From Pseudomonadota bacterium (GTDB lineage Bacteria; Pseudomonadota; Gammaproteobacteria; Burkholderiales; Burkholderiaceae_C), in assembly GCA_023436025.1 (NCBI GenBank), contig JAEZKX010000216.1, forward strand, positions 1 through 14,719: a stretch of 14,719 bases of DNA, given 5' to 3'. The position numbers and the translations under genes are program-made. The notes under the pieces were generated by a model that saw only the letters and a program-made list of their open reading frames with translations, had not been told where the DNA came from and ran no database searches. Of this stretch, positions 1-5,831 are shown one piece after another (position 1 is the stretch's first letter; every line of letters begins with the position of its first letter).

Positions 1-258
1 GCCCACCCCCGCGCCAACTCCGGCGCCAACGCCGCCCACGCCCGCGCCGACGCCGACCCCGGCGCCACCGCCGCCCACACCGGCGCCCACGCCCACGCCC
101 CCGACGCCACCCACGCCGACGCCGACACCAACACCCGCACCGTCACTGCCTGCGCCCACGCCGCCGACCCCGCCCACACCCAGTGCATGGGCGCAGCCCA
201 GCGCGCCCGCCATCGCCAGGGCCAACAGGCCCACCTTGCATTTCGATTTGCCTTGCAT
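1..258 (-). CDS. Secreted glycine-rich GV/GA-repeat protein, 5' part only
   Basis: This minus-strand frame is open from an ATG at 258 to the left edge of the window (86 codons), so the C-terminus is not seen. The start is supported by AGGAG at 269-265, six bases before the ATG. Residues 1-25 look like a signal peptide: a Lys-rich start, a hydrophobic core (VGLLALAMAGAL) and a probable signal peptidase I site after AHA. Cys22 follows ALG, which is a poor lipobox, so a lipoprotein is less likely. After residue 26 the chain is almost only Gly alternating with Val or Ala, with one Ser-Asp interruption. Low-complexity sequence of this kind is found in glycine-rich structural or surface proteins, but no family can be named. 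On the opposite strand the repeat reads as GCC/CAC/GAC runs and has no supported gene. The frame was checked codon by codon. Confidence 0.6.
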   Translation of the reverse strand, partial: MQGKSKCKVGLLALAMAGALGCAHALGVGGVGGVGAGSDGAGVGVGVGVGGVGGVGVGAGVGGGGAGVGVGAGVGGVGAGVGAGVG

Positions 259-439
259 GCTTTGCTCCTGACATCAGTTGCTGGTGGCGCCGCGCCTGCG
301 CAGCCGCGCCGTGAGAAAACCATGCTCCTGAAACCGGACGTGTTGAATGCGTCGGCGGGCGCCAATGCAAGCGTCTACCGAAGCTGACGTCGAGCATCTG
401 TAACCCAGGCCGTCGATGGACAAGCAGGAAATTCCTTTA

Positions 440-494
440 AACCGGCCAGTAACAGTGCGCGCCTTTTTCGCGGTTGGATGCGTGACTGCCGGTT
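440..494. repeat. Imperfect inverted repeat, possible operator
   Basis: The left arm AACCGGCCAGTAAC (440-453) and the right arm GTGACTGCCGGTT (482-494) are reverse complements except for one extra C and one A/C mismatch. The 28-base gap between them carries a T run (CTTTTTCG). The centre lies about 160 bp before the oxygenase start and 210 bp before the glycine-rich protein start. It could be a regulator site or a transcript hairpin. No regulator gene is adjacent to suggest which. Confidence 0.35.
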
Positions 495-511
495 AGGCGT
501 GTGTCGTCAGG

Positions 512-524
512 TTGCAATCGTGAA
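512..524. promoter_or_regulatory. T-N11-A dyad, weak LysR-box candidate
   Basis: TTGCAATCGTGAA fits the T-N11-A interrupted dyad recognised by LysR-type regulators (TTnCA-N4-TGnAA). NagGH-type oxygenases are often under NahR/NagR-like LysR control, which is the only reason to note it. It lies about 110 bp upstream of the proposed transcription start, further than the usual site near -65. Such a short motif can occur by chance. Confidence 0.2.
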
Positions 525-617
525 AAGCGCGCGCTCGAGGATTTGTTGGCATCCGCGTAGGGCTTCGCTCCGGTGGAGCTGGTGGCACACCGGCAGGCCC
601 GGCCCGCCTGAGCTGCG

Positions 618-623
618 GATAAT
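618..623 (+). promoter_or_regulatory. -10-like GATAAT upstream of the oxygenase operon
   Basis: GATAAT matches the sigma-70 -10 consensus at five of six positions and ends 15 bases before the ATG at 639. Transcription would start near 630, giving a leader of about nine bases with only a weak GAGA (631-634) as ribosome binding site. No clear -35 hexamer lies at the right distance, which may mean activator dependence or a chance match. Confidence 0.4.
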
Positions 624-638
624 GGCCTCTGAGACAAC

Positions 639-1961
639 ATGAACGCACCCGAAACCCTCTCACGCTGGGACGGAGCCGGCTCCAGCCGCGTGCCCTTCTG
701 GGCCTACACCGACCTGCAGCTGCACCGGCTGGAGCTGGAGCGCATCTTTCATGGCGCCCACTGGTGCTATGTCGGCCTCGAAATCGAGGTGCCGAACCCC
801 GGGGACTTCAAGCTCACCGCAGTGGGCGAACGCCAGGTCATCCTGGTGCGCGACCGCTTCGCGAAGAAGGACGGCGTCGACCATGGCCTGCGGGTCGTCG
901 AGAACCGCTGCGCCCACCGCGGCGTGCGCTTCCTGCGCCAGCCGCAGGGCAATGCGCGCAGCTGGACCTGCCCCTACCACCAGTGGACCTACAAGCTCGA
1001 TGGCGAGCTGGCCGGACTGCCTTTCAAGAACGGCGTCAAGGCGGTGGACGAGGCGGGCGCCCCCTGCGTCCAGGGCGGCATGCCGGCGGACTTCGACGTG
1101 AAGCAGCACGGCCTGACGCGCCTGCGCGTGGCGGTGTTGCACGGCCTGGTGTTCGCCACCTTCAGCGAGGAGGCCGAGCCGCTGGAGGAATACCTGGGGC
1201 CGCAGATCCTGCCCTGGATCGAGCGCATCTTCCGCGGCCGCAAGCTCACGCTGCTAGGCTACAACCGCCAGCGCATCCCGGGCAACTGGAAGCTGATGAT
1301 GGAGAACATCAAGGACCCGTACCACCCGGGTTTGCTGCACACCTGGTTCGTCACCTTCGGCCTGTGGCGCGCGGACCAGAAGAGCCGCATGGTGATGGAC
1401 GCGCACGGCCGCCACGCGGTGATGATCTCGCGCCGCAACGAGGGCGGCGAGAACAAGGCGGTGACCCAGGGCGTCACCAGTTTCCGCGGCGACATGGTGC
1501 TGCACGACGACCGCCTGCTGGACGTGGTGCCCGAACCCTGGTGGACCATCGACGACCCGTCGCGCCCCGGCACGCCGATCACGCCCACCGTCACCATGCT
1601 CACGCTGTTTCCCAGCCTCATCATCCAGCAGCAGGTGAACTCGCTGTCCACGCGCCACATCGTGCCGCGCGGCGAGGGCGCCTTCGATTTCGTGTGGACC
1701 CATTTCGGCTTCGCCGACGACGACGAGGCCATGGTGCGGCGGCGCCTGCGCCAGGCCAACCTGTTCGGCCCGGCCGGCTTCGTCAGCGCCGACGACGGCG
1801 AGGTGATCGAGTTCAGCCAGGAGGGCTTCCGCCAGTGGGGCGAGGACGGCAGCACGCTGTGCGAGCTGGGGGGCACCGGCACCGAAGGCACGGAACACAT
1901 GGTGACCGAGACGCTGATCCGCGCGATGTACGCCTACTGGCGCAAGGTGATGGGCGTATGA
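639..1961 (+). CDS. nagG: Rieske aromatic-ring oxygenase large subunit (salicylate 5-hydroxylase-like)
   Basis: This is the 440-residue alpha subunit of a three-component Rieske non-heme iron oxygenase, which inserts oxygen into an aromatic ring using electrons passed by a ferredoxin. The Rieske [2Fe-2S] ligands are C91-x-H93 and C111-x2-H114. The mononuclear iron site is D226-P-Y-H229-x4-H234, with a third carboxylate probably at D385/D386; D226 is the Asp that bridges electron transfer between subunits. Length and overall sequence resemble NagG, the large subunit of salicylate 5-hydroxylase, which forms gentisate. Anthranilate dioxygenase (AndAc) is a close relative, so the substrate is inferred from memory of the family rather than shown. 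The ATG at 639 gives the normal N-terminus. The stop overlaps the next gene's start (ATGA), so the two subunits are translationally coupled. No ferredoxin or reductase gene is in the window. Confidence 0.85.
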   Translation: MNAPETLSRWDGAGSSRVPFWAYTDLQLHRLELERIFHGAHWCYVGLEIEVPNPGDFKLTAVGERQVILVRDRFAKKDGVDHGLRVVENRCAHRGVRFLRQPQGNARSWTCPYHQWTYKLDGELAGLPFKNGVKAVDEAGAPCVQGGMPADFDVKQHGLTRLRVAVLHGLVFATFSEEAEPLEEYLGPQILPWIERIFRGRKLTLLGYNRQRIPGNWKLMMENIKDPYHPGLLHTWFVTFGLWRADQKSRMVMDAHGRHAVMISRRNEGGENKAVTQGVTSFRGDMVLHDDRLLDVVPEPWWTIDDPSRPGTPITPTVTMLTLFPSLIIQQQVNSLSTRHIVPRGEGAFDFVWTHFGFADDDEAMVRRRLRQANLFGPAGFVSADDGEVIEFSQEGFRQWGEDGSTLCELGGTGTEGTEHMVTETLIRAMYAYWRKVMGV

Positions 1962-2464
1962 GCGACCACGCGACGACGGCGCGCCAGGTGCAGGCGGATT
2001 TGCTGCTGCAGCTGGAGATCGACCGCTTCAACGCGCGCTATGCGGCGGCGCTGGACGAGAAGCGCTACGACGACTGGCCCGGCTTCTTCGTGGAGGACGG
2101 GCGCTACACCGTGCAGGCGCGCGAGAACTTCGACCGCGGCCTGCCGCTGGCGCTGATCGCCCTGGAAAGCCAGGGCATGATGAAGGACCGCGTCTACGGC
2201 ATCACGCAGACCATCTACCACGGGCCGTACTACACGCGGCACGTGGTGGGGCCGGCCCTTCTGCTGGAGGAAGGCGGCGGTCGGATCCGCGCCCAGGCGA
2301 ACTACGCCGTGTTCCGCACCCGTCCGGGCGATGCCAGCGAGGTGTACAACGTGGGCCGCTATGTGGACACGTTCGTGCGCCAGCCGGCCGGCCTGAAGCT
2401 GGCCAGCCGGCTGTGCGTCTACGACAGCGAGATGGTGCTCAACTCGCTCATCTATCCGATCTGA
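1958..2464 (+). CDS. nagH: Aromatic-ring oxygenase small (beta) subunit, NagH-like
   Basis: This 168-residue protein belongs to the ring-hydroxylating dioxygenase beta-subunit family, a cone-shaped NTF2-like fold that holds the alpha subunits in an alpha3-beta3 complex and usually has no catalytic residues. The family pattern is visible: an N-terminal helix (QLEIDRFNARYAAALDEKRY), a strand region reading FFVEDGRYTVQARENFD, and the conserved ending LKLASRLCVYDSEMVLNSLIYPI-type strands. The start ATG overlaps the stop of the large-subunit gene by four bases, and AAGGTGA (1944-1950) lies seven bases upstream, so this start is secure even though the same frame stays open far upstream inside the large subunit. 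Gene order and overlap match the usual large-small arrangement in salicylate 5-hydroxylase operons. A hairpin follows 20 bases after the stop. Confidence 0.85.
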   Translation: MSDHATTARQVQADLLLQLEIDRFNARYAAALDEKRYDDWPGFFVEDGRYTVQARENFDRGLPLALIALESQGMMKDRVYGITQTIYHGPYYTRHVVGPALLLEEGGGRIRAQANYAVFRTRPGDASEVYNVGRYVDTFVRQPAGLKLASRLCVYDSEMVLNSLIYPI

Positions 2465-2484
2465 AGGCGGTGTGTTCGGTGGCA

Positions 2485-2503
2485 GGGTTCGCGGTGCGAA
2501 CCC
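2485..2503. terminator. Hairpin between convergent genes, possible bidirectional terminator
   Basis: GGGTTCGC (2485-2492) and GCGAACCC (2496-2503) form a perfect 8-bp stem with a three-base loop (GGT). It lies between the stop of the oxygenase small subunit (2464) and that of the convergent lipoprotein gene (2532). There is no T run on either side, so it is not a textbook intrinsic terminator. A weaker 5-bp stem follows at 2508-2526. Confidence 0.45.
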
Positions 2504-2531
2504 CATCGCCGAGGACCGGCTTCGGCGCGGA

Positions 2532-2738
2532 TCAGCGCTTGGCGGCCTGGTTGCCGATGTAGGCACCGGCGCCAGCGCCCAGCAGGGTGGCGCCCGTGCC
2601 ACCCACGGCGGAACCCACCAGGCCACCCACCACGGCGCCGCCCACGGTGCCGGCGGTCGTGCGGTCCATCGTCGCGCAGCCACCCAGGCCCAGCAGGGAA
2701 ACAGCGGTCACGACAGCGGCAACAAATTTCGTCTTCAT
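2532..2738 (-). CDS. Small glycine-zipper lipoprotein (OsmB-like)
   Basis: This 68-residue protein starts with a lipoprotein signal peptide: K2/K4, a hydrophobic core, and lipobox L-G-G-C with the acylated Cys at position 21. The mature part is a glycine-zipper domain (G-x3-G spacing, roughly residues 31-64) ending in a Lys-Arg tail. Related proteins such as OsmB and other glycine-zipper 2TM lipoproteins are membrane-associated and often stress-induced. Their biochemical role is poorly defined. I chose the ATG at 2738 because AGGG lies six bases upstream; another ATG two codons earlier (2744) abuts that motif. The mature end keeps the zipper intact, and the length is normal for the family. 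It is transcribed toward the oxygenase operon and appears to be a single-gene unit. Confidence 0.85.
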   Translation of the reverse strand: MKTKFVAAVVTAVSLLGLGGCATMDRTTAGTVGGAVVGGLVGSAVGGTGATLLGAGAGAYIGNQAAKR

Positions 2739-2769
2739 GATCATCCCTTCAAATCGAATCGTTCGACAA

Positions 2770-2786
2770 GCCGCAGGAGGTGCGGC
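2770..2786 (-). other. Hairpin in the putative lipoprotein leader
   Basis: GCCGCA (2770-2775) and TGCGGC (2781-2786) form a perfect 6-bp stem with a five-base loop that reads CCTCC on the minus strand. A second small dyad, TCGAA-TCG-TTCGA (2754-2766), lies between it and the start codon. Both would lie in the 5' leader of the lipoprotein mRNA if transcription begins further upstream. The CCTCC loop is anti-Shine-Dalgarno-like, but a regulatory role is speculation. Confidence 0.3.
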
Positions 2787-2802
2787 CAACCTGTGCGAAT
2801 GA

Positions 2803-2834
2803 CTGTAGGCAAGGGCTTGTTGCCGGGCTGTAGG
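2803..2834 (-). repeat. Two CTGTAGG direct repeats upstream of the lipoprotein
   Basis: CTGTAGG occurs at 2803-2809 and again at 2828-2834, 25 bp start to start. On the lipoprotein's strand these read CCTACAG twice, each preceded by a TT (TTGCCTACAG and TTCCTACAG). The spacing is about two and a half helical turns. They could be paired regulator sites for the lipoprotein gene, whose promoter I could not place. Confidence 0.3.
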
Positions 2835-2940
2835 AACCACTTGACTCGCGCTGTCGTCCGGCCGCATCGGGCTGTGCAGGGCGCGGGCGCGGCGCGCGCG
2901 CGGCGGGCGCGCATGTCCGGGCCTCGCTAGGAACGAATGT

Positions 2941-4245
2941 TCACACCGTCCGGTTGCGCGCCAGCGGGGGATTGCGGGCGAAATAGCGCTGGATGCCGCG
3001 CACCAGGGCATCCGCCAGCTGCTCCTGGTAGTCGGCGCTGCGAAGTTTCTGCTCCTCCTCGGGGTTGCTGATGAACGCGGTCTCCACCAGCACGCTGGGG
3101 ATGTCCGGCGCCTTCAGCACCGCGAAGCCGGCCTGCTCGACGCGCGGCTTGTGCAGCCGCCCGACGTTGCCGATCTCGCCGAGCAGGGCCGAGCCGAGCT
3201 GCAGGCTGTCCTTGATCTGCGCCGTGGTGCTCATGTCGAGCATGGCGCGCATGACGTGGGTGTCCTGCGACTTGATGTTGACGCCGCCAATCAGGTCGGC
3301 CTGGTTCTCCTTCTGCGCCATCCAGCGCGCCGCCGTGCTCGACGCGCCCGACTGGCTCAGCGCGAACACGCTGGCGCCGCGCGCCTTGGGGGTGATGAAG
3401 GCATCGGCATGGATGCTGACGAACAGGTCGGCCTGCACCCGCCGTGCCTTCTCGACGCGCACGCCCAGCGGCACGAAGAAGTCGGCGTCGCGGGTGAGGA
3501 AGGCGCGCATCGGGCTGCCGTTGACCTCGCCGGCGTTGATGCGCTCGCGCAGCAGGTGCGCGATGCGCAGCACCACGTCCTTCTCGCGCGTGCCCGAGGG
3601 CCCGATGGCGCCCGGGTCCTCGCCGCCGTGGCCAGGGTCGAGCGCGATGATGATCAGGCGGTCGGTGCGCGACGGCGGCGCCGGCTTGGCCACCTCCGCG
3701 GCCGGCGGGCGCGGCGTGCGCTGCGGCAGTTCGGCGATCAGGTCGCCCAGGGGATCGGCGCGCCGCGGGGCAGCTGGCGCCGGCTGGGGCTTTTCCTTCA
3801 GCCGCTCGGCAATCAGCGCCTCCAGCGGATCCACGGGCTTGGGCGGGAAGAAGTCGACCACCAGCCGGTGCTGGTAGGCGGCGATGGGCGGCAGGCTGAA
3901 CACCTGCGGCACCGCCACCTGCTTGAGGTCGACTTCCAGGCGGACCGTGCCGGGCGCCTGCTGGGCCACGCGCACGGCGTGGATGTACGGGTCTTCGGGT
4001 CGCACCTTGGCCACCAGCTCGCGCAGGGCGGAATCGAGGTCCAGTCCCTCGACGTCCAGCGCGAAGCGGGGCGGGTCGGTGCCGACCACCGACTTGCTCT
4101 TGAGCAGGCCGTCGGACTCGATGGTCAGGCGCGTGTAGTCGGGCGCGGGCCACAGGCGCACCGCGACCACCGTGGCGCCGCGCGCGATCTGGTGCGCGCC
4201 CAGCAACAGCACCAGGCTGCCGCCGACGAGGTGGCGCCGCTTCAT
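2941..4245 (-). CDS. amiC: N-acetylmuramoyl-L-alanine amidase AmiC
   Basis: This 434-residue periplasmic enzyme cleaves the amide between muramic acid and the stem peptide to split septal peptidoglycan during cell division. The N-terminus (MKRR, then a hydrophobic stretch ending ARGA) resembles a twin-arginine signal, as in E. coli AmiC. Residues about 25-132 form the AMIN domain, which localises the enzyme. A Pro/Ala-rich linker spans about 133-197. The amidase_3 domain follows, with zinc ligands H206 (LDPGHGG), E221 (REKD) and H279 (SIHAD) and the catalytic E388 (VETAFISN). The linker contains a repeated motif, DPLEALIAE at 139-147 and DPLGDLIAE at 164-172. The ATG at 4245 overlaps the tsaE stop (ATGA), so translation is probably coupled. 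The same frame stays open upstream inside tsaE, but residues before MKRR are shadow sequence. Confidence 0.93.
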   Translation of the reverse strand: MKRRHLVGGSLVLLLGAHQIARGATVVAVRLWPAPDYTRLTIESDGLLKSKSVVGTDPPRFALDVEGLDLDSALRELVAKVRPEDPYIHAVRVAQQAPGTVRLEVDLKQVAVPQVFSLPPIAAYQHRLVVDFFPPKPVDPLEALIAERLKEKPQPAPAAPRRADPLGDLIAELPQRTPRPPAAEVAKPAPPSRTDRLIIIALDPGHGGEDPGAIGPSGTREKDVVLRIAHLLRERINAGEVNGSPMRAFLTRDADFFVPLGVRVEKARRVQADLFVSIHADAFITPKARGASVFALSQSGASSTAARWMAQKENQADLIGGVNIKSQDTHVMRAMLDMSTTAQIKDSLQLGSALLGEIGNVGRLHKPRVEQAGFAVLKAPDIPSVLVETAFISNPEEEQKLRSADYQEQLADALVRGIQRYFARNPPLARNRTV

Positions 4246-4727
4246 CGCAGCAGCTCCGCGCCGCGCGGGGTGCGCGCCTGCAGCGTGACGGTGCGGGTGG
4301 TGCCGTCGGCCGCCAGCGCGATGTGCAGGTCCAGGTCGGCCGCAGGCAGCACGGCCTGGGCCTTCTCGGGCCATTCGGCCAGCTTGACGCCGGGGCCGGC
4401 GAAGATGTCGCGCAGGCCCGCGTCCTCCCATTCGCGCGGATCGTCGAAGCGGTAGAAGTCGAAGTGCCAGGCAGGGAAGCGCGGCAGCTCGTAGGGTTCG
4501 ACCACCGCATAGGTGGGCGACTTGATGCGGCCCTCGGCGCCCAGGGCGCGCAAGAGGTGGCGCACGAAGGTGGTCTTGCCGGCGCCCAGGTCGCCATGCA
4601 GGGCGATGAAGGCGCCGTCGAGCGCCGGCTTGCGCGCCAGGCTGTCGGCGAAGGCGCGGGTGGCGTCCTCGCTGTCCCACGAAAGAGTGCTTCCTACAAT
4701 CGGAGCGTGATGTTCGACGGCGGTCAG
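4242..4727 (-). CDS. tsaE: tRNA t6A biosynthesis ATPase TsaE
   Basis: TsaE is the small ATPase that works with TsaB and TsaD to make N6-threonylcarbamoyladenosine at position 37 of ANN-decoding tRNAs. The family signature is complete: Walker A GDLGAGKT, then IKSPTY, then HFDFYRFDDP (Walker B region) and LAEWPE. The reading frame is certain but the start is not. No ATG, GTG or TTG occurs in frame between TTG at 4790 and the Walker A motif. I used CTG at 4727 because AGGAAAGG (4744-4737) lies nine bases upstream; it yields 161 residues, close to family size. ATT at 4700 (152 residues) and TTG at 4790 (182 residues) are alternatives. All but the ATT option overlap the divergent queG start. The gene is followed immediately by amiC with an ATGA overlap. 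Confidence 0.88.
   Translation of the reverse strand: MTAVEHHAPIVGSTLSWDSEDATRAFADSLARKPALDGAFIALHGDLGAGKTTFVRHLLRALGAEGRIKSPTYAVVEPYELPRFPAWHFDFYRFDDPREWEDAGLRDIFAGPGVKLAEWPEKAQAVLPAADLDLHIALAADGTTRTVTLQARTPRGAELLR
4695..4700 (+). promoter_or_regulatory. -10 element TACAAT for queG
   Basis: TACAAT is a near-consensus -10 hexamer and ends nine bases before the queG ATG at 4710. CTGTCC (4672-4677) sits 17 bases upstream as a weak -35. Transcription would begin around 4707, leaving an untranslated leader of only a few bases, so the GGAG at 4702-4705 would mostly be lost from the mRNA. The same spacing recurs at xerD and the carbonic anhydrase gene. Confidence 0.5.
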
Positions 4728-5831
4728 TTCGATGGTCCTTTCCTGCTGGCGCGCATCCGCGCGTGGGCGGGTGAGCTGGGATTTTCCCAAATTGGCGTCG
4801 CCGGGGTGGACTTGTCCGCAGCCGAACCCGGCCTTCTTTCCTGGCTGGCGCAGGGTTTCCACGGAGAGATGGCCTACATGGCCAGCCACGGACTGCGGCG
4901 CGCGCGCCCGGCCGAACTGGTGCCCGGCACGGTGAGCGTCATCACCGCCCGCATGGATTACCTGCCGGCGGCCACGCCCGAGGGCTGGCAGGCCATCGAG
5001 TTCGAGCGGCTCGCCCGGCCGCAGGAAGCGATTGTCTCGCTGTATGCGCGCGGTCGCGACTATCACAAGGTGTTGCGCGCGCGGCTGCAGAAACTGAGTG
5101 AACGCATGGCCGCGGCCATCGGGCCTTTCGGCCACCGCGTGTTCACCGACTCGGCGCCGGTGCTGGAGGTGGAGCTGGGCGCGCGCAGCGGCCAGGGTTG
5201 GCGCGGCAAGCACACGCTGGCGCTCGACCGCGCCGGCGGCTCCATGTTCTTCCTGGGCGAGATCTACGTCGACATCGCCCTGCCGCCCACCGACCCGGTA
5301 GCCGACCACTGCGGCCGCTGCACCGCCTGCCTGGACGCCTGCCCGACCGGCGCCATCGTGGCGCCCTACCGGCTGGATGCGCGTCGCTGCATCTCCTACC
5401 TGACCATCGAGCATCCGGGCGCCATCCCCGAGGAGCTGCGGCCGCTGATGGGCAACCGCATCTACGGCTGCGACGACTGCCAACTGGCCTGCCCGTGGAA
5501 CAAGTTCGCCCGGCGCGCGTCCGTGCCCGATTTCGATGCGCGGCCGGAACTGGTGGGCGCCTCGCTGGTGGCGCTGTTCGGCTGGAGCGAGCAGGAGTTC
5601 CTGCGCCGCACCGAAGGCAGCCCGATCCGGCGCATCGGCCATGCGCGCTGGCTGCGCAACACCGCGGTGGCCTTGGGCAATGCCTTGCGCGCGCGGGACG
5701 ACGCGGCCATCCGCGCCGCCTTGCAGGCGCGCGCGGCGCATCCGGACGCCCTGGTGCGCGAACACGTCGCCTGGGCGCTTGCGCAGGAGGCGGTGCCCAC
5801 GCACGTGGGTCCCGCCGGCGCTGACGCCTAG
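4710..5831 (+). CDS. queG: Epoxyqueuosine reductase QueG
   Basis: QueG performs the last step of queuosine synthesis, reducing epoxyqueuosine at the wobble base of GUN-anticodon tRNAs. It uses cobalamin and two [4Fe-4S] clusters. The 373-residue protein shows the family order: an N-terminal cobalamin-binding region with FTDSAP (residues 145-150, containing the Asp implicated in catalysis), then C201-x2-C204-x2-C207-x3-C211-P, C227, and C254-x2-C257-x3-C261-P, then a helical C-terminal part likely to bind tRNA. The frame is open far upstream across tsaE, but the ATG at 4710 fits the family N-terminus. It is divergent from tsaE, and its stop codon overlaps the stop of the convergent permease gene. 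Confidence 0.95.
   Translation: MFDGGQFDGPFLLARIRAWAGELGFSQIGVAGVDLSAAEPGLLSWLAQGFHGEMAYMASHGLRRARPAELVPGTVSVITARMDYLPAATPEGWQAIEFERLARPQEAIVSLYARGRDYHKVLRARLQKLSERMAAAIGPFGHRVFTDSAPVLEVELGARSGQGWRGKHTLALDRAGGSMFFLGEIYVDIALPPTDPVADHCGRCTACLDACPTGAIVAPYRLDARRCISYLTIEHPGAIPEELRPLMGNRIYGCDDCQLACPWNKFARRASVPDFDARPELVGASLVALFGWSEQEFLRRTEGSPIRRIGHARWLRNTAVALGNALRARDDAAIRAALQARAAHPDALVREHVAWALAQEAVPTHVGPAGADA

Larger units (their letters stand above)
259..638. other. Divergent intergenic region, no supported gene
   Basis: These 380 bases separate two divergent genes. I see no convincing gene: the short frames on either strand lack a ribosome binding site, recognisable protein sequence or sensible starts. 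The stretch is less GC-rich than its flanks around 420-540, as expected for a promoter region. It holds an imperfect inverted repeat (440-494), a T-N11-A dyad (512-524) and a -10-like GATAAT (618-623). Regulators of both flanking genes probably act here. Confidence 0.6.

Noticed and set aside
437..640. 67-codon minus-strand frame in the divergent intergenic region
   Set aside because: It begins at the palindromic overlap of the oxygenase start, lacks a ribosome binding site and has no recognisable features.
764..1957. Long plus-strand frame upstream of and continuous with the small oxygenase subunit
   Set aside because: It is a shifted frame across the large subunit, rich in Arg/Pro/Ala. The small subunit has its own ATG and ribosome binding site at 1958.
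2485..2503. GGGTTCGC...GCGAACCC considered as a tRNA T-arm
   Set aside because: The three-base loop and the lack of an acceptor, D-arm or anticodon arm around it exclude a tRNA. It is better explained as a hairpin between convergent genes.
3151..4455. 434-codon plus-strand frame opposite amiC and tsaE
   Set aside because: It is the complement of well-supported genes, has no family resemblance and shows the composition of an antisense shadow.
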